Positions 1 to 6,947 of a DNA stretch of 13,922 nt are shown one piece after another. The notes below the pieces were generated by a model. The model did no database searches. It was given only the letters and a program-made list of their open reading frames with translations, and was not told where the DNA came from. The number at the start of each line of letters is the position of its first letter. Position 1 is the stretch's first letter. This DNA comes from JBPCOI01 sp051000395 (GTDB taxonomy: Bacteria > Actinomycetota > Actinomycetes > Mycobacteriales > Jatrophihabitantaceae). The stretch is from assembly GCA_051000395.1 (NCBI GenBank), contig JBPCOI010000002.1, positions 1 to 13,922 on the forward strand, given 5' to 3'. The position numbers were made by a program, and so were the translations under genes.

Positions 1-496
1 GTTCCCCCCGCTGGGGCACCTGCTCGGCCTGAGCCAGCACCAGTTCGGGTTGTTCGCGGGCACGGCCGTCAACGACACGTCCTCGGTGGTCGCCGCCGCG
101 ACGAGCTACGGCCCGCAAGCCACCGGCTACGCGGTGGTGGTGAAGCTGACGCGCACGCTGATGATCATCCCGATCTGCCTCGGCCTGTCCGCGCTGACCC
201 GGCGCGGCACGCCCTCGGCCGGGCTCGCGGCCCGCGTTCGGCGCCTCGTCCCCTGGTTTCTCGTCGGTTTCCTGCTCGTCGCCGCCGCGAACTCCGCGGG
301 CCTGGTGCCGGCGGCAACACACCACGGCCTGCAGCAGGCGTCGCTGTTCCTGATCACGATCGCGTTGTGCGGGATCGGGCTGTCGACGGACTTCGCCGCC
401 CTGCGCCGCGCCGGTCACCGTCCGCTGCTGCTCGGCCTGCTGCTCTGGGTCGCGGTCTCGGCGGCGAGCCTGCTGCTGCAGTGGGCGTTGCGCTGA
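1..496 (+). CDS. YeiH/UPF0324 family putative sulfate exporter, C-terminal part (5' truncated by window edge)
   Basis: The gene enters from the left edge in the frame starting at base 2; 164 residues are visible before the TGA at 494-496. I recognise the UPF0324/YeiH family of polytopic inner-membrane proteins, annotated as putative sulfate exporters. The visible part has the family-typical segment FAGTAVNDTSSVVAAA, followed by VVKLTRTLMIIPI, which opens a membrane helix. Then come hydrophobic segments around VPWFLVGFLLVAAA and ASLFLITIALCGIG, the conserved GLSTDF loop, and a last helix ending LLLQWALR. The C-terminus looks intact. The family is well conserved, but direct transport evidence is limited, so the substrate is uncertain. 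The stop lies 74 bp before the next gene, with a hairpin at 504-518, so the gene probably ends its own transcript. Family assignment is confident; the substrate is not. Confidence 0.85.
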   Translation, partial: FPPLGHLLGLSQHQFGLFAGTAVNDTSSVVAAATSYGPQATGYAVVVKLTRTLMIIPICLGLSALTRRGTPSAGLAARVRRLVPWFLVGFLLVAAANSAGLVPAATHHGLQQASLFLITIALCGIGLSTDFAALRRAGHRPLLLGLLLWVAVSAASLLLQWALR

Positions 497-503
497 TCGA
501 CGG

Positions 504-518
504 GACCGCTGGGCGGTC
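504..518 (+). terminator. Hairpin just after the YeiH-family gene, candidate terminator
   Basis: GACCGC (504-509) pairs perfectly with GCGGTC (513-518) across a 3-base TGG loop, 8 bases after the stop of the transporter gene. There is no T-tract, which is common for actinobacterial hairpins of this kind. It could separate the transporter transcript from the following gene. Function is inferred from position and structure only. Confidence 0.4.
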
Positions 519-557
519 ACCGCGCGCGGCGCGATCCCGGCCGCGACCGGCGACGGA

Positions 558-570
558 TATGCTCGGCGCC
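558..570 (+). promoter_or_regulatory. -10 element of a probable leaderless promoter for the SHMT gene
   Basis: TATGCT (558-563) fits the TAnnnT -10 pattern of actinobacterial housekeeping promoters and is followed by exactly 7 bases before GTG at 571. Transcription would therefore begin at or next to the start codon, giving a leaderless mRNA. No Shine-Dalgarno is visible before this GTG and no good -35 box is visible. The same geometry recurs upstream of other genes in this window. Confidence 0.5.
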
Positions 571-2034
571 GTGCCTGAGAACCCCAACGTCTCGCCCTTC
601 GACGCCGACGCGGCCTCGCGTGCCTACCGCAGCGCGCTGGAGGTGATCGGCGCGGTCGAGCCGGACATCGCGGCCGCGATCCGCAGCGAACTCGCCGACC
701 AGCGCGCGTCCCTCAAGCTCATCGCCAGCGAGAACTACGCCTCCCCCGCGGTGCTGCTGACGATGGGCAACTGGCTGTCGGACAAGTACGCCGAGGGCAC
801 GATCGGGCACCGGTTCTACGCCGGCTGTCAGAACGTCGACACCGTCGAGCAGCTCGCAGCCGACCACGCCCGCGCGCTGTTCGACGCGCCGCACGCCTAC
901 GTGCAGCCGCACTCTGGCATCGACTCGAACCTGGTCGCGTTCTGTGCGATCCTGGCGCAGCGCGTCGAGTCACCGGCGCTGGCCGCGGCCGGGGCGAAAC
1001 ACGTCAACGACCTGTCCGAGGACGACTGGCAGGCGCTGCGCAAATCCCTCGGCGACCAGCGCGCCCTCGGCATGTCGCTGGACGCGGGCGGTCACCTCAC
1101 CCACGGCTTCCGTCCCAACATCAGCGGCAAGATGTTCCACCAGTCTTCCTACGGCACCGATCCCGAGACCGGGCTGCTCGACTACGACGTGGTACGCGAG
1201 CGCGCCCGCGAGTTCCGGCCGCTCGTGCTGATCGCGGGCTACTCGGCCTACCCACGCAAGATCAATTTCGCGACGATGCGCGAGATCGCCGACGAGGTCG
1301 GCGCGACGCTGCTGGTCGACATGGCGCACTTCGCCGGGCTCGTCGCGGGCAAGGTGTTCACCGGCGAGTTCGACCCGGTGCCGCACGCGCATGTCACCAC
1401 CACCACCACACACAAGTCGCTGCGTGGACCGCGGGGCGGCATGGTGCTCTGCCAACCCGAGTACGCCGACGCGGTCGACCGGGGTTGCCCGATGGTGCTC
1501 GGCGGTCCGCTCGGGCAGGTGATGGCGGCCAAGGCGGTCGCGCTGGCCGAGGCGCGTCAGCCGGCCTTCGCGACATACGCCCGCAACGTCGCGTCCAACG
1601 CGGTGACCCTCGCCGAGGGGCTGATGTCACGCGGCGCGCACCTCGTCACCGGCGGCACCGAGAACCACCTCGCGCTGATCGACGTGTCCTCGTTCGGGCT
1701 CACCGGGCGCCAGGCCGAGTCGGCGCTGCTGGACTGCGGCATCGTCACCAACCGCAACGCCGTCCCGCGCGACCCGAACGGCGCCTGGTACACCTCCGGC
1801 GTGCGCGTCGGGACGCCGGCGCTGACCTCGCGCGGTTTCGGCGCGGACGACTTCGACCGGGTCGCCGAGCTGATCGTGGACGTGCTCGCGTCCACCTCCC
1901 CGGCCGCGGCTTCCTCCGGCGCGACGTCGAAGGCCAAGTACACGATCGCCGACGGCGTGGCCGACAAGACGCATGCAGCTGCGGACGAGCTGCTGCGGGC
2001 GAATCCGCTCTACCCGGGACTCGAGCTGCGCTGA
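571..2034 (+). CDS. glyA: Serine hydroxymethyltransferase (glycine hydroxymethyltransferase), long form
   Basis: A cytosolic PLP enzyme interconverting serine plus tetrahydrofolate with glycine plus 5,10-methylene-tetrahydrofolate, the main entry of one-carbon units. The protein is 487 residues from the GTG at 571. Visible motifs are the N-terminal LIASENYAS, KYAEGTIGHRFYAGC, VDMAHFAGLVAG (Asp250, expected to contact the PLP ring nitrogen), the PLP-lysine segment VTTTTTHKSLRGPRGG (Lys282) and VRVGTPALTSRG with the substrate-carboxylate Arg412. It is longer than the usual ~420-residue enzyme. The excess is mainly an insertion at about residues 131-163 and an extended C-terminus, as in the chlamydial/actinobacterial long type. 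I chose GTG571 because a -10 element sits 7 bases upstream. An in-frame ATG at 559 would lie inside that element and add four residues. The 3' end overlaps the convergent amidohydrolase gene by 25 bp. Confidence 0.95.
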   Translation: MPENPNVSPFDADAASRAYRSALEVIGAVEPDIAAAIRSELADQRASLKLIASENYASPAVLLTMGNWLSDKYAEGTIGHRFYAGCQNVDTVEQLAADHARALFDAPHAYVQPHSGIDSNLVAFCAILAQRVESPALAAAGAKHVNDLSEDDWQALRKSLGDQRALGMSLDAGGHLTHGFRPNISGKMFHQSSYGTDPETGLLDYDVVRERAREFRPLVLIAGYSAYPRKINFATMREIADEVGATLLVDMAHFAGLVAGKVFTGEFDPVPHAHVTTTTTHKSLRGPRGGMVLCQPEYADAVDRGCPMVLGGPLGQVMAAKAVALAEARQPAFATYARNVASNAVTLAEGLMSRGAHLVTGGTENHLALIDVSSFGLTGRQAESALLDCGIVTNRNAVPRDPNGAWYTSGVRVGTPALTSRGFGADDFDRVAELIVDVLASTSPAAASSGATSKAKYTIADGVADKTHAAADELLRANPLYPGLELR

Positions 2035-3254
2035 GCGCCGCTCGCCCAGCGGTACGCAGTGGCGGTGACGCCCTCGCCGTCGCGCCACTCGTAGACCGGC
2101 ACCCCGCCGAGGAACACCTGCACCGCGCGGCTCATCACGTCCAGCGGGTCGCCGTCCCAGATCACGACGTCGCCGTCGAGCCCCTCGCGCAGCGCGCCGA
2201 CGCGATCGCCGAGTCCCATCATCCCCGCCGGGTTGAGCGTGAGCGAGCGCAGCGCGTCCTCGCGGGTCATGCCTTCCTTCACCGCGAGCGTCGCCTGGTG
2301 CACCAGGAAGTTGATCGGGACCACCGGATGGTCGGTGGTCAGCGCCACCTCGACGCCGGCAGCCGCCAGCCGCCCCGGGTTGGCGATCGTGCGCCCGCGC
2401 ACCTCGACCTTGGACCGGGCGGTGAACAGCGGGCCGACGATGCACGCGATGTTGCGCTCGGCCAGGATGTCGGCGAGCAGGTATCCCTCCGTCGCATGGT
2501 TGACGATCAGCCGGTAACCGAACTCGTCGGCCAGGCGCATGGCGGTGGCGATGTCGTCGGCGCGGTGCGTGTGCTGGCACCACGGCAGCTCGCGGTCGAG
2601 CACGCGTACCAGCACCTCACAGGTCGGGTCGCGGTCGAACGGCTCGTCCTTGGCGGCGGCGCTGTCGCGTTTGCGCCGGTAGTCCTGGGCCTTGGTGAGC
2701 GCGTCGCGGATCACGGCCGCGACACCCTGGCGCGTCGAGGGCAGCTGCTTCTTCTCGCCGTAGACCCGCTTGGGGTTCTCGCCCAGGGCGCTCTTCACGC
2801 TGCACGGCGCCATCATCACCATCTCGTCGACGGTGCGGCCCCAGGTCTTGATCGCGACGGTCTGACCGCCGATCGGGTTGCCGCTGCCGGGCTTGACGAC
2901 GACCGAGGTGACGCCTCCGGACAGGGCGTCGCGAAACCCCTCGTCGTCGGGGTTGATCGCGTCCAGCGCACGCATCCGGGCGCCGTTCGGGTCGGTCATC
3001 TCGTTGGTGTCGTCGCCGGCCCAGCCCTGCGCCTCCTCGTGGATGCCGACATGCGCGTGCGCGTCGATGAAGCCGGGCAATACCCAACGGCCGGCCGCGT
3101 CGAAGATCGGCACGCCCGTCGGGACGTCGACGTCGGCGCCCACCGCGGTGATCACGCCGTCCGTGACGAGCACCGTCGCGTTCTCGATCACGGGACTGTC
3201 GACGGGCACGACGCGTCCGCCGACGACGGCGACGCTGCCGGTGAGTTGGGTCAT
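2010..3254 (-). CDS. Metal-dependent amidohydrolase, imidazolonepropionase-like (COG1228)
   Basis: 414 residues with the two-part layout of the amidohydrolase superfamily: a small beta-sandwich made of both termini and a central metal-binding TIM barrel. The N-terminal metal motif is GFIDAHAHVG (His66, His68). Other candidate ligands are Lys136 in GGQTVAIKTWG (possibly carboxylated), His228/His230 in QHTH, His253 in VNHATEG and Asp308 in TTDHP. The C-terminal LREGLDGDVVIWDGDPL is the family's closing strand region. There is no signal peptide, so it is probably cytoplasmic. Substrate is unknown; COG1228 includes imidazolonepropionases and cyclic-amide or peptide hydrolases, and no hut genes lie nearby. 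It is the last gene of a minus-strand group, 28 bp after the SIMPL gene, but has its own possible leaderless promoter. The frame stays open upstream to 3650, but that part is a shadow of the SIMPL gene. It ends with TAG inside the 3' end of glyA. Confidence 0.88.
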   Translation of the reverse strand: MTQLTGSVAVVGGRVVPVDSPVIENATVLVTDGVITAVGADVDVPTGVPIFDAAGRWVLPGFIDAHAHVGIHEEAQGWAGDDTNEMTDPNGARMRALDAINPDDEGFRDALSGGVTSVVVKPGSGNPIGGQTVAIKTWGRTVDEMVMMAPCSVKSALGENPKRVYGEKKQLPSTRQGVAAVIRDALTKAQDYRRKRDSAAAKDEPFDRDPTCEVLVRVLDRELPWCQHTHRADDIATAMRLADEFGYRLIVNHATEGYLLADILAERNIACIVGPLFTARSKVEVRGRTIANPGRLAAAGVEVALTTDHPVVPINFLVHQATLAVKEGMTREDALRSLTLNPAGMMGLGDRVGALREGLDGDVVIWDGDPLDVMSRAVQVFLGGVPVYEWRDGEGVTATAYRWASGAQRSSSPG

Positions 3255-3266
3255 GCAGCCACCGTA
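3255..3266 (-). promoter_or_regulatory. -10 element of a possible leaderless promoter for the amidohydrolase
   Basis: On the minus strand TACGGT (complement of 3261-3266) is followed by 6 bases and then ATG at 3254. No Shine-Dalgarno precedes the ATG. The site lies in the 28-bp gap after the SIMPL gene, so the amidohydrolase could be transcribed both from here and by read-through. Confidence 0.4.
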
Positions 3267-3282
3267 TCGAGGACGGCCCGGC

Positions 3283-4002
3283 TCACCGCGCGCGGTCGGA
3301 CTCGGGCGTCGTGCCCTCGCCGGTCGCTGCGCCGACGACGAAGCGGGCGTCGACCGCGCACCCGACGGTGATCTGGTCGGGAGTGAAGGACAGCCGCGAC
3401 GCCCCCGCCGGCATCCCCGCCTGGCTCGCATACATGATGTGGGGCTGTGCGCCGCCGGACGCCGCGCCGGTGCCGTCCAGCATCCCGGGATCGGCGATCG
3501 CCGACGCGCGCACCTCGCCCAGCCCGAGGCTGCGGGCGTAGGACTGCGCCCTGTCCCTGGCGTCACGGACGGCAGCCGCCCGCGCCGCCTCACCCAGCTC
3601 GGCCAGGCGCTCGTCGGTGAGCGACCAGCCCAGGCCGCCCAGCGTGACACCGGCCATCGGTACGACCACGTCGAGCCAGCGCGCCAGTACGTCGAAGTCG
3701 CTGAAGCTCACCCGGAAGTCCACCCCGGCATGGTGGACCTCCTGCTGCTGCCGCCCGTTCTTGTCCCACGGCCGGTCGGACCACACCCGCACCTGATCAC
3801 TCGACCACTGCGTGACCGGGCCTTGTTCAGTATCGGACAACCGCTCGACCTGCTCCGAGATCTCGCTCGCCGTGCGGCTGGCCCCGAGGTAGGCCGCGTC
3901 CTTCGTCGCTTCCTCGACCTCGACGCTGAGGTGCACGGTGGCCCGCTCGGGGCGGTGCGCCGACGACGACGAACCACGCACGGTGATGACTACCTCGGCC
4001 AT
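3283..4002 (-). CDS. SIMPL domain (DUF541) protein without signal peptide
   Basis: 239 residues forming one SIMPL/DUF541 domain. It begins with the strand MAEVVITVRGSSSS and RATVHLSVEVEEATKDAAY. The helical middle carries the typical ARAAAVRDARDRAQSYARSLGL run (about residues 139-161), and the protein closes with FTPDQITVGCAVDARFVV (about 207-223). Many family members (including E. coli YggE) are exported; this one starts directly in the domain with no hydrophobic leader, so it is probably cytoplasmic. The family has no defined biochemical activity. The start codon lies one base after the stop of the upstream DsbA-like gene, and no strong Shine-Dalgarno is visible, so translational coupling is likely. 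The shared operon suggests, but does not prove, a link with redox or stress. Family assignment is confident; function is unknown. Confidence 0.85.
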   Translation of the reverse strand: MAEVVITVRGSSSSAHRPERATVHLSVEVEEATKDAAYLGASRTASEISEQVERLSDTEQGPVTQWSSDQVRVWSDRPWDKNGRQQQEVHHAGVDFRVSFSDFDVLARWLDVVVPMAGVTLGGLGWSLTDERLAELGEAARAAAVRDARDRAQSYARSLGLGEVRASAIADPGMLDGTGAASGGAQPHIMYASQAGMPAGASRLSFTPDQITVGCAVDARFVVGAATGEGTTPESDRAR

Positions 4003-4003
4003 G

Positions 4004-4663
4004 TCAGGACCCCGCTGTCGTCTTCTCGCACAGCAGCCGACGTGGCTCGTCCGGGTCGCACGAGCGCAGTCGCGGGATGCCGCGCACCCATTCGTGGTCG
4101 GTCATGCCCGGGTTGTGCGTCGTGCTGCCATCGGGCCAGAACACCTGCGGGCTGCCCTGGATCGGCTGGGACTTGCTGCGCTCGTAGTCGCCCAGTACGT
4201 CGGTTCGTGCCGCGCCGGTATCCCATTCGGCCAGGACGGCCGCACGATCCACGTCGCCGGCGCCGGCGGCGAGTTCGAGCGCCTGCTCCAGTCCCGCCCG
4301 GATGCTCACATCCACCGAGTCCCGGAAGAACGCCAGCCGCAACGCGTAGTCGACGTCCTCGGCGGCCCGCTCGCCCTGCGCGCGGCGCGCGGCCGCAACC
4401 AGCTCGAAGGCGGCCAGGAAGCTCGACGGCCACGAGTCGTTGCGGTAGGCGCTGAAGATCTCCGGCTCGTGGTTGGCGAGCACCGCCGTCTCCTGCACGA
4501 CGATCTTGTACGGCGAGCCGGTGCCGTTGATCAGCTCCAACGGCCAGGCGCGCTGGTCGATGACGACCTCGCGGCGGTAGCGGTCGCGCGCGGCACGTAA
4601 CCGGTGCACGGCGACGAAGGCCCACGGGCAGTGGATGTCCGACCAGATCGTGACCGTCTGCAT
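4004..4663 (-). CDS. DsbA-family (thioredoxin-fold) protein with a one-cysteine active-site motif
   Basis: 219 residues with the DsbA-like layout of the FrnE / 2-hydroxychromene-2-carboxylate isomerase group. The first strand VTIWSDIHCPWAF (residues 4-16) holds the active-site position. A helical insertion runs over about residues 55-160, followed by the cis-proline loop QGSPQVFWPDG (Pro172). The usual CPWC/CPYC pair is reduced here to HCPWA: Cys12 is present and the second cysteine is Ala15. Thiol-disulfide exchange by the standard two-cysteine mechanism is therefore unlikely; glutathione-transferase-like, isomerase or mycothiol-linked chemistry is possible. No signal peptide is seen, so it is predicted cytoplasmic. 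I chose ATG 4663 because the domain starts at once there and a -10 element lies 6 bases upstream; the open frame further upstream is a shadow of the gene C region. It is followed after one base by the SIMPL gene. Confidence 0.85.
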   Translation of the reverse strand: MQTVTIWSDIHCPWAFVAVHRLRAARDRYRREVVIDQRAWPLELINGTGSPYKIVVQETAVLANHEPEIFSAYRNDSWPSSFLAAFELVAAARRAQGERAAEDVDYALRLAFFRDSVDVSIRAGLEQALELAAGAGDVDRAAVLAEWDTGAARTDVLGDYERSKSQPIQGSPQVFWPDGSTTHNPGMTDHEWVRGIPRLRSCDPDEPRRLLCEKTTAGS

Positions 4664-4675
4664 AGGACGAACATA
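4664..4675 (-). promoter_or_regulatory. -10 element of a probable leaderless promoter for the DsbA-like/SIMPL transcript
   Basis: On the minus strand TATGTT (complement of 4670-4675) is followed by 6 bases and then ATG at 4663. No Shine-Dalgarno is present. TTCGCC about 17 bases further upstream is at best a poor -35. The position in the 53-bp gap after gene C suggests a separate transcription unit starts here. Confidence 0.5.
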
Positions 4676-4697
4676 GATCGTGGGTGACGCGTGGCGA

Positions 4698-4717
4698 ACC
4701 CGCGACGAGCTGCGGGT
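4698..4717 (-). terminator. Hairpin at the stop codon of gene C, candidate operon terminator
   Basis: ACCCGC (4698-4703) and GCGGGT (4712-4717) form a perfect 6-bp stem with an 8-base loop. One arm reaches into the stop codon of gene C. In minus-strand RNA the hairpin lies immediately after the last sense codon and is followed by only a weak UU. It would end the A-B-C transcript before the DsbA-like promoter. Structure is seen; function is inferred. Confidence 0.4.
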
Positions 4718-5943
4718 CAGTCGGGCTGTTCGGCGTAGTCGCTGGCCAGCTCGCTCGCCTGCGACTCGGGGACGAAGTCCGGGTCCAGGCGCACCAGGTC
4801 CCACTCGTTGATCCAGGCGCGCACGTACTGCCGCATCCGGGTGGCTCCGAGTCGCTCCAGCCCGGCGACATCCGGTGCCTGCCAGTCGAAGGCCTCGCTG
4901 TGCAGGCGCTTGAGCCGCCGGTAGGCGTCGTCGAGCTCGGCGGCGTCGGGCGGGCGCAGCAGCAGCATGTCGCGCTCGATCATCCGCATCCCGGTCTCGG
5001 CGCGGGCGGCGACGGCGTCCCACTGCGGCGACTGCTTGGCGCGCAACCGGTCCGCGATCGTGGTGCGGTCCTTCTTCTCGGTGAGCACCGCGGCGTCGAA
5101 GTCGTCGGTCATCGCGGCGACCGTCGCGATCGGGCCCGCCGGATCCTCCAAGTCGGGCAGCAGCCAGTTGGCCAGATCGGCGTAGGACCTCGCCCGCTGC
5201 AGCAGCGTGTAGCGCCCGATCAGCTCGACCTCGTCGAACAGCAGCAGCCAGCCCTGCCACCCGGCGGCGACGAACAGCCGGGACGGGAAGCGGAAGCGCT
5301 GCAGCGCGAGCTCGCGCACCGGGACGGCGGACAGGCTGCGGCGCCCCTCGCCGGCAGCGCGGGCCTGGCGACGCAGCTCGGCCACGCCCAGCGCGTCGCC
5401 CGACCAGAACCGCACGATCGCGTCGGCGAAGGCTTCGTCGCTGGCGGCGACCCGCGGCAACAGTCCGAGGGTGAGCGCGAAACGCTCGTCGACCGCACCG
5501 CTGCCCACCGCCCAGCGCAGCAGCTCGGTGAAGGCGGGGCTGCCGGGGTCGAGGCTGGCGGCGGCCTCGGTTACCGCGCCGACCGCGCCGTCGGGACTCA
5601 CCGCGGCATCGACGGCCGCGCGCAGCACCTTGACCGGGTCGTGCAGCGGGGTCTCCTTGCTGATCACGACGCGGCTGACGACGAAGCCTCGCTCGAGGGC
5701 GAGGTGGGCCAGGTGCTCCAGGACGTGGCTCTTGCCCGCGCCGAAGCCGCCGCCGAGCAGGATGCCGCGGGCGCTGTCGCGCACGGTGCCGGTGCCGTCG
5801 AGAAGACCGCAGACGCGGTCCTCGATCTCGCCCTGTCCGCTGCCCAGCGCCGCGACGGCATCGCGACTGGGCACCCCCGAGCGCAGCGCCTCGACGGCAC
5901 GGCGGGCGCTCAGCCGCTGCCCGCCTGCTCGCACTGCGGTCAC
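4717..5943 (-). CDS. Gene C: BrxC/BrxD-like (DUF2791-type) P-loop ATPase
   Basis: 408 residues. The Walker A motif GGGFGAGKSH (Lys71, Ser72) follows a strand and leads into a helix, then GFVVSRVVISKETPLHDPVKV (split: GFVVSRVVISK and ETPLHDPVKV, residues 86-105). That arrangement, strand-Ser-Lys-Glu-x-Pro-Leu-His, is what I recognise from the BrxC/BrxD ATP-binding family (formerly DUF2791). Walker B is WLLLFDEVELIG (Asp237, Glu238). PIATVAAMTDDFD (271-283) sits at the sensor position, and a helical, arginine-rich C-terminus follows. Predicted to be a cytoplasmic AAA+/STAND-like NTPase. In type 2 BREX such ATPases act with a helicase, PglX/PglZ and others; none are present here. GTG 5943 overlaps the stop of gene B as GTGA, so translation is coupled. 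Family assignment is good by motif recall; the biological role is unknown. Confidence 0.75.
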   Translation of the reverse strand: MTAVRAGGQRLSARRAVEALRSGVPSRDAVAALGSGQGEIEDRVCGLLDGTGTVRDSARGILLGGGFGAGKSHVLEHLAHLALERGFVVSRVVISKETPLHDPVKVLRAAVDAAVSPDGAVGAVTEAAASLDPGSPAFTELLRWAVGSGAVDERFALTLGLLPRVAASDEAFADAIVRFWSGDALGVAELRRQARAAGEGRRSLSAVPVRELALQRFRFPSRLFVAAGWQGWLLLFDEVELIGRYTLLQRARSYADLANWLLPDLEDPAGPIATVAAMTDDFDAAVLTEKKDRTTIADRLRAKQSPQWDAVAARAETGMRMIERDMLLLRPPDAAELDDAYRRLKRLHSEAFDWQAPDVAGLERLGATRMRQYVRAWINEWDLVRLDPDFVPESQASELASDYAEQPD

Positions 5944-6947
5944 GGCACGGCCTCCAGTCGCGTCTCGAGCCGCACCAGCGCGGCGAACGGGTTCGTGCGG
6001 CGCCGGTCGCGCACCTCGTCGACGACGCGCAGGTGCAAGGCGCTGTACGCCGGCAGGCCGCGCGACTCGTCGGCCACCAGCTCCGGTGGCAACGTGATCG
6101 CCGCGAACGTGCTGCGCAGGCTGTCAGTGGAATCGACGAGCTGGCGCAGCACCTCATAACCGTCGAGCACCGCCGCGCGCGTGTAATAACAGCCGGAGCG
6201 CTCTTCGGCCGGCGGGCGCCGCGCGATCGCGAGCCGGGCCAGATCGAGGTCGAGCAGCAGCCCCGATCCGGCGACCTGCGCGTGCCAGGCGGCCAGGGAA
6301 ACCAGCAGTGAGCGGGCGTTGTGCCTGCCCACGCGGGCGTGCAGCGAGGCCGACTTCAGCGCCCGCAGCGCGACCGGCTCGACGCGCAGCCACGCCAGCA
6401 CGGCGTCGCGCTCGTCCTCGGATACGTCGCCGTTGTCGAGTTCGAACTGGGCCAGCCGCAGCACCGCCAGGCGGAACTCGCGGGCCAGCGTGGCATCGCG
6501 CAGCAGGACGCTCTCGAGTTGGCGCCGGATGCTGCGGGCCGCCTCTCGTGCGTCGACGTCGTGGTGGGCTGCCACCGAGGCGACGCTGAGCCCGCCCGTG
6601 CCGGGCGGCAATCCGAGCTGCTCCCACGCCGTGTCGAGCTGCTGTTTGGCCAGTCGGGCCCAGTCGACCTGGCGGGCGACCGCGGCATAGAGCTGATCGA
6701 CGAGATGCACGCGGACCTCGGCCGCGTCGACCGCGACGTAGAGGTAACCCTGCGCCTCGGCCACCTCGGCAAGTGCCCGGTGCCAGCGGCACGCGACGTC
6801 GTCGTTGCCGCTCACCACGAAGCGCACCGCGGCGCCGCCGCCGCGGACGTAAGCGGCGAGGTACTCCGCAGCGACGAACTGCGCGTACTCATCCACCCCC
6901 ATGCCCGCCCCACCCAGCGGCACTCCGGCCGCCCGCAGCGCGGTCAT
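5940..6947 (-). CDS. Gene B: degenerate BrxC/BrxD-like protein lacking a Walker A motif
   Basis: 335 residues. The position where a P-loop should fall, after the strand AVRFVVSGNDD (about 40-50), has no GKS/GKT and reads VACRWHRALAEVAEAQG, so ATP binding is probably lost. The rest keeps the domain pattern: a helical middle, a Walker B-like strand GLLLDLDLARLA (229-240) with Asp but no Asp-Glu pair, then YEVLRQLVDST (264-274), FAAITLPPELV (281-291) and SRGLPAYSALHLRV (295-308). This series resembles the post-Walker B half of BrxC/D ATPases (YExLRQ...GTPEF...RGxxxYxAL). I infer a catalytically dead paralogue that partners gene C. It starts at ATG 6947, overlapping the stop of gene A (ATGA), and ends overlapping the start of gene C (GTGA). 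The frame is open to 7403, but the gene A overlap and the ATGA arrangement define the start. Confidence 0.7.
   Translation of the reverse strand: MTALRAAGVPLGGAGMGVDEYAQFVAAEYLAAYVRGGGAAVRFVVSGNDDVACRWHRALAEVAEAQGYLYVAVDAAEVRVHLVDQLYAAVARQVDWARLAKQQLDTAWEQLGLPPGTGGLSVASVAAHHDVDAREAARSIRRQLESVLLRDATLAREFRLAVLRLAQFELDNGDVSEDERDAVLAWLRVEPVALRALKSASLHARVGRHNARSLLVSLAAWHAQVAGSGLLLDLDLARLAIARRPPAEERSGCYYTRAAVLDGYEVLRQLVDSTDSLRSTFAAITLPPELVADESRGLPAYSALHLRVVDEVRDRRRTNPFAALVRLETRLEAVP

Noticed and set aside
367..570. Upstream extension of the SHMT frame to 367
   Set aside because: It would overlap the YeiH-family gene by 130 bases and add an Arg/Pro/Ala-rich stretch absent from SHMTs; the promoter-like element at 558 supports GTG 571.
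559..570. ATG 559 as the SHMT start
   Set aside because: The ATG lies within the TATGCT element and has no Shine-Dalgarno; GTG 571 has the right spacing for a leaderless start. It remains a minor alternative.
1394..1412. ACC/CACA microsatellite-like run
   Set aside because: It encodes the conserved threonine run before the PLP lysine of SHMT, so it is coding constraint rather than a repeat element.
3286..3295. CCGCGCGCGG palindrome after the SIMPL gene
   Set aside because: Simple GC alternation within a coding end in GC-rich DNA; no flanking support for an operator or terminator.
1485..3371. A 628-codon open frame on the plus strand
   Set aside because: It overlaps the 3' part of glyA and lies antisense to the amidohydrolase. 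Its composition is Arg/Ala/His/Asp-rich with no domain, typical of a shadow frame in GC-rich DNA.
3255..3650. Upstream extension of the amidohydrolase frame
   Set aside because: That stretch is the SIMPL gene read in another frame (Arg/Pro/Ser-rich); the catalytic domain starts properly at ATG 3254.
4684..6159. A 491-codon plus-strand open frame opposite genes B and C
   Set aside because: Low-complexity Gly/Ala/Arg/Gln translation with no motifs; the minus-strand frame carries Walker A and B motifs.
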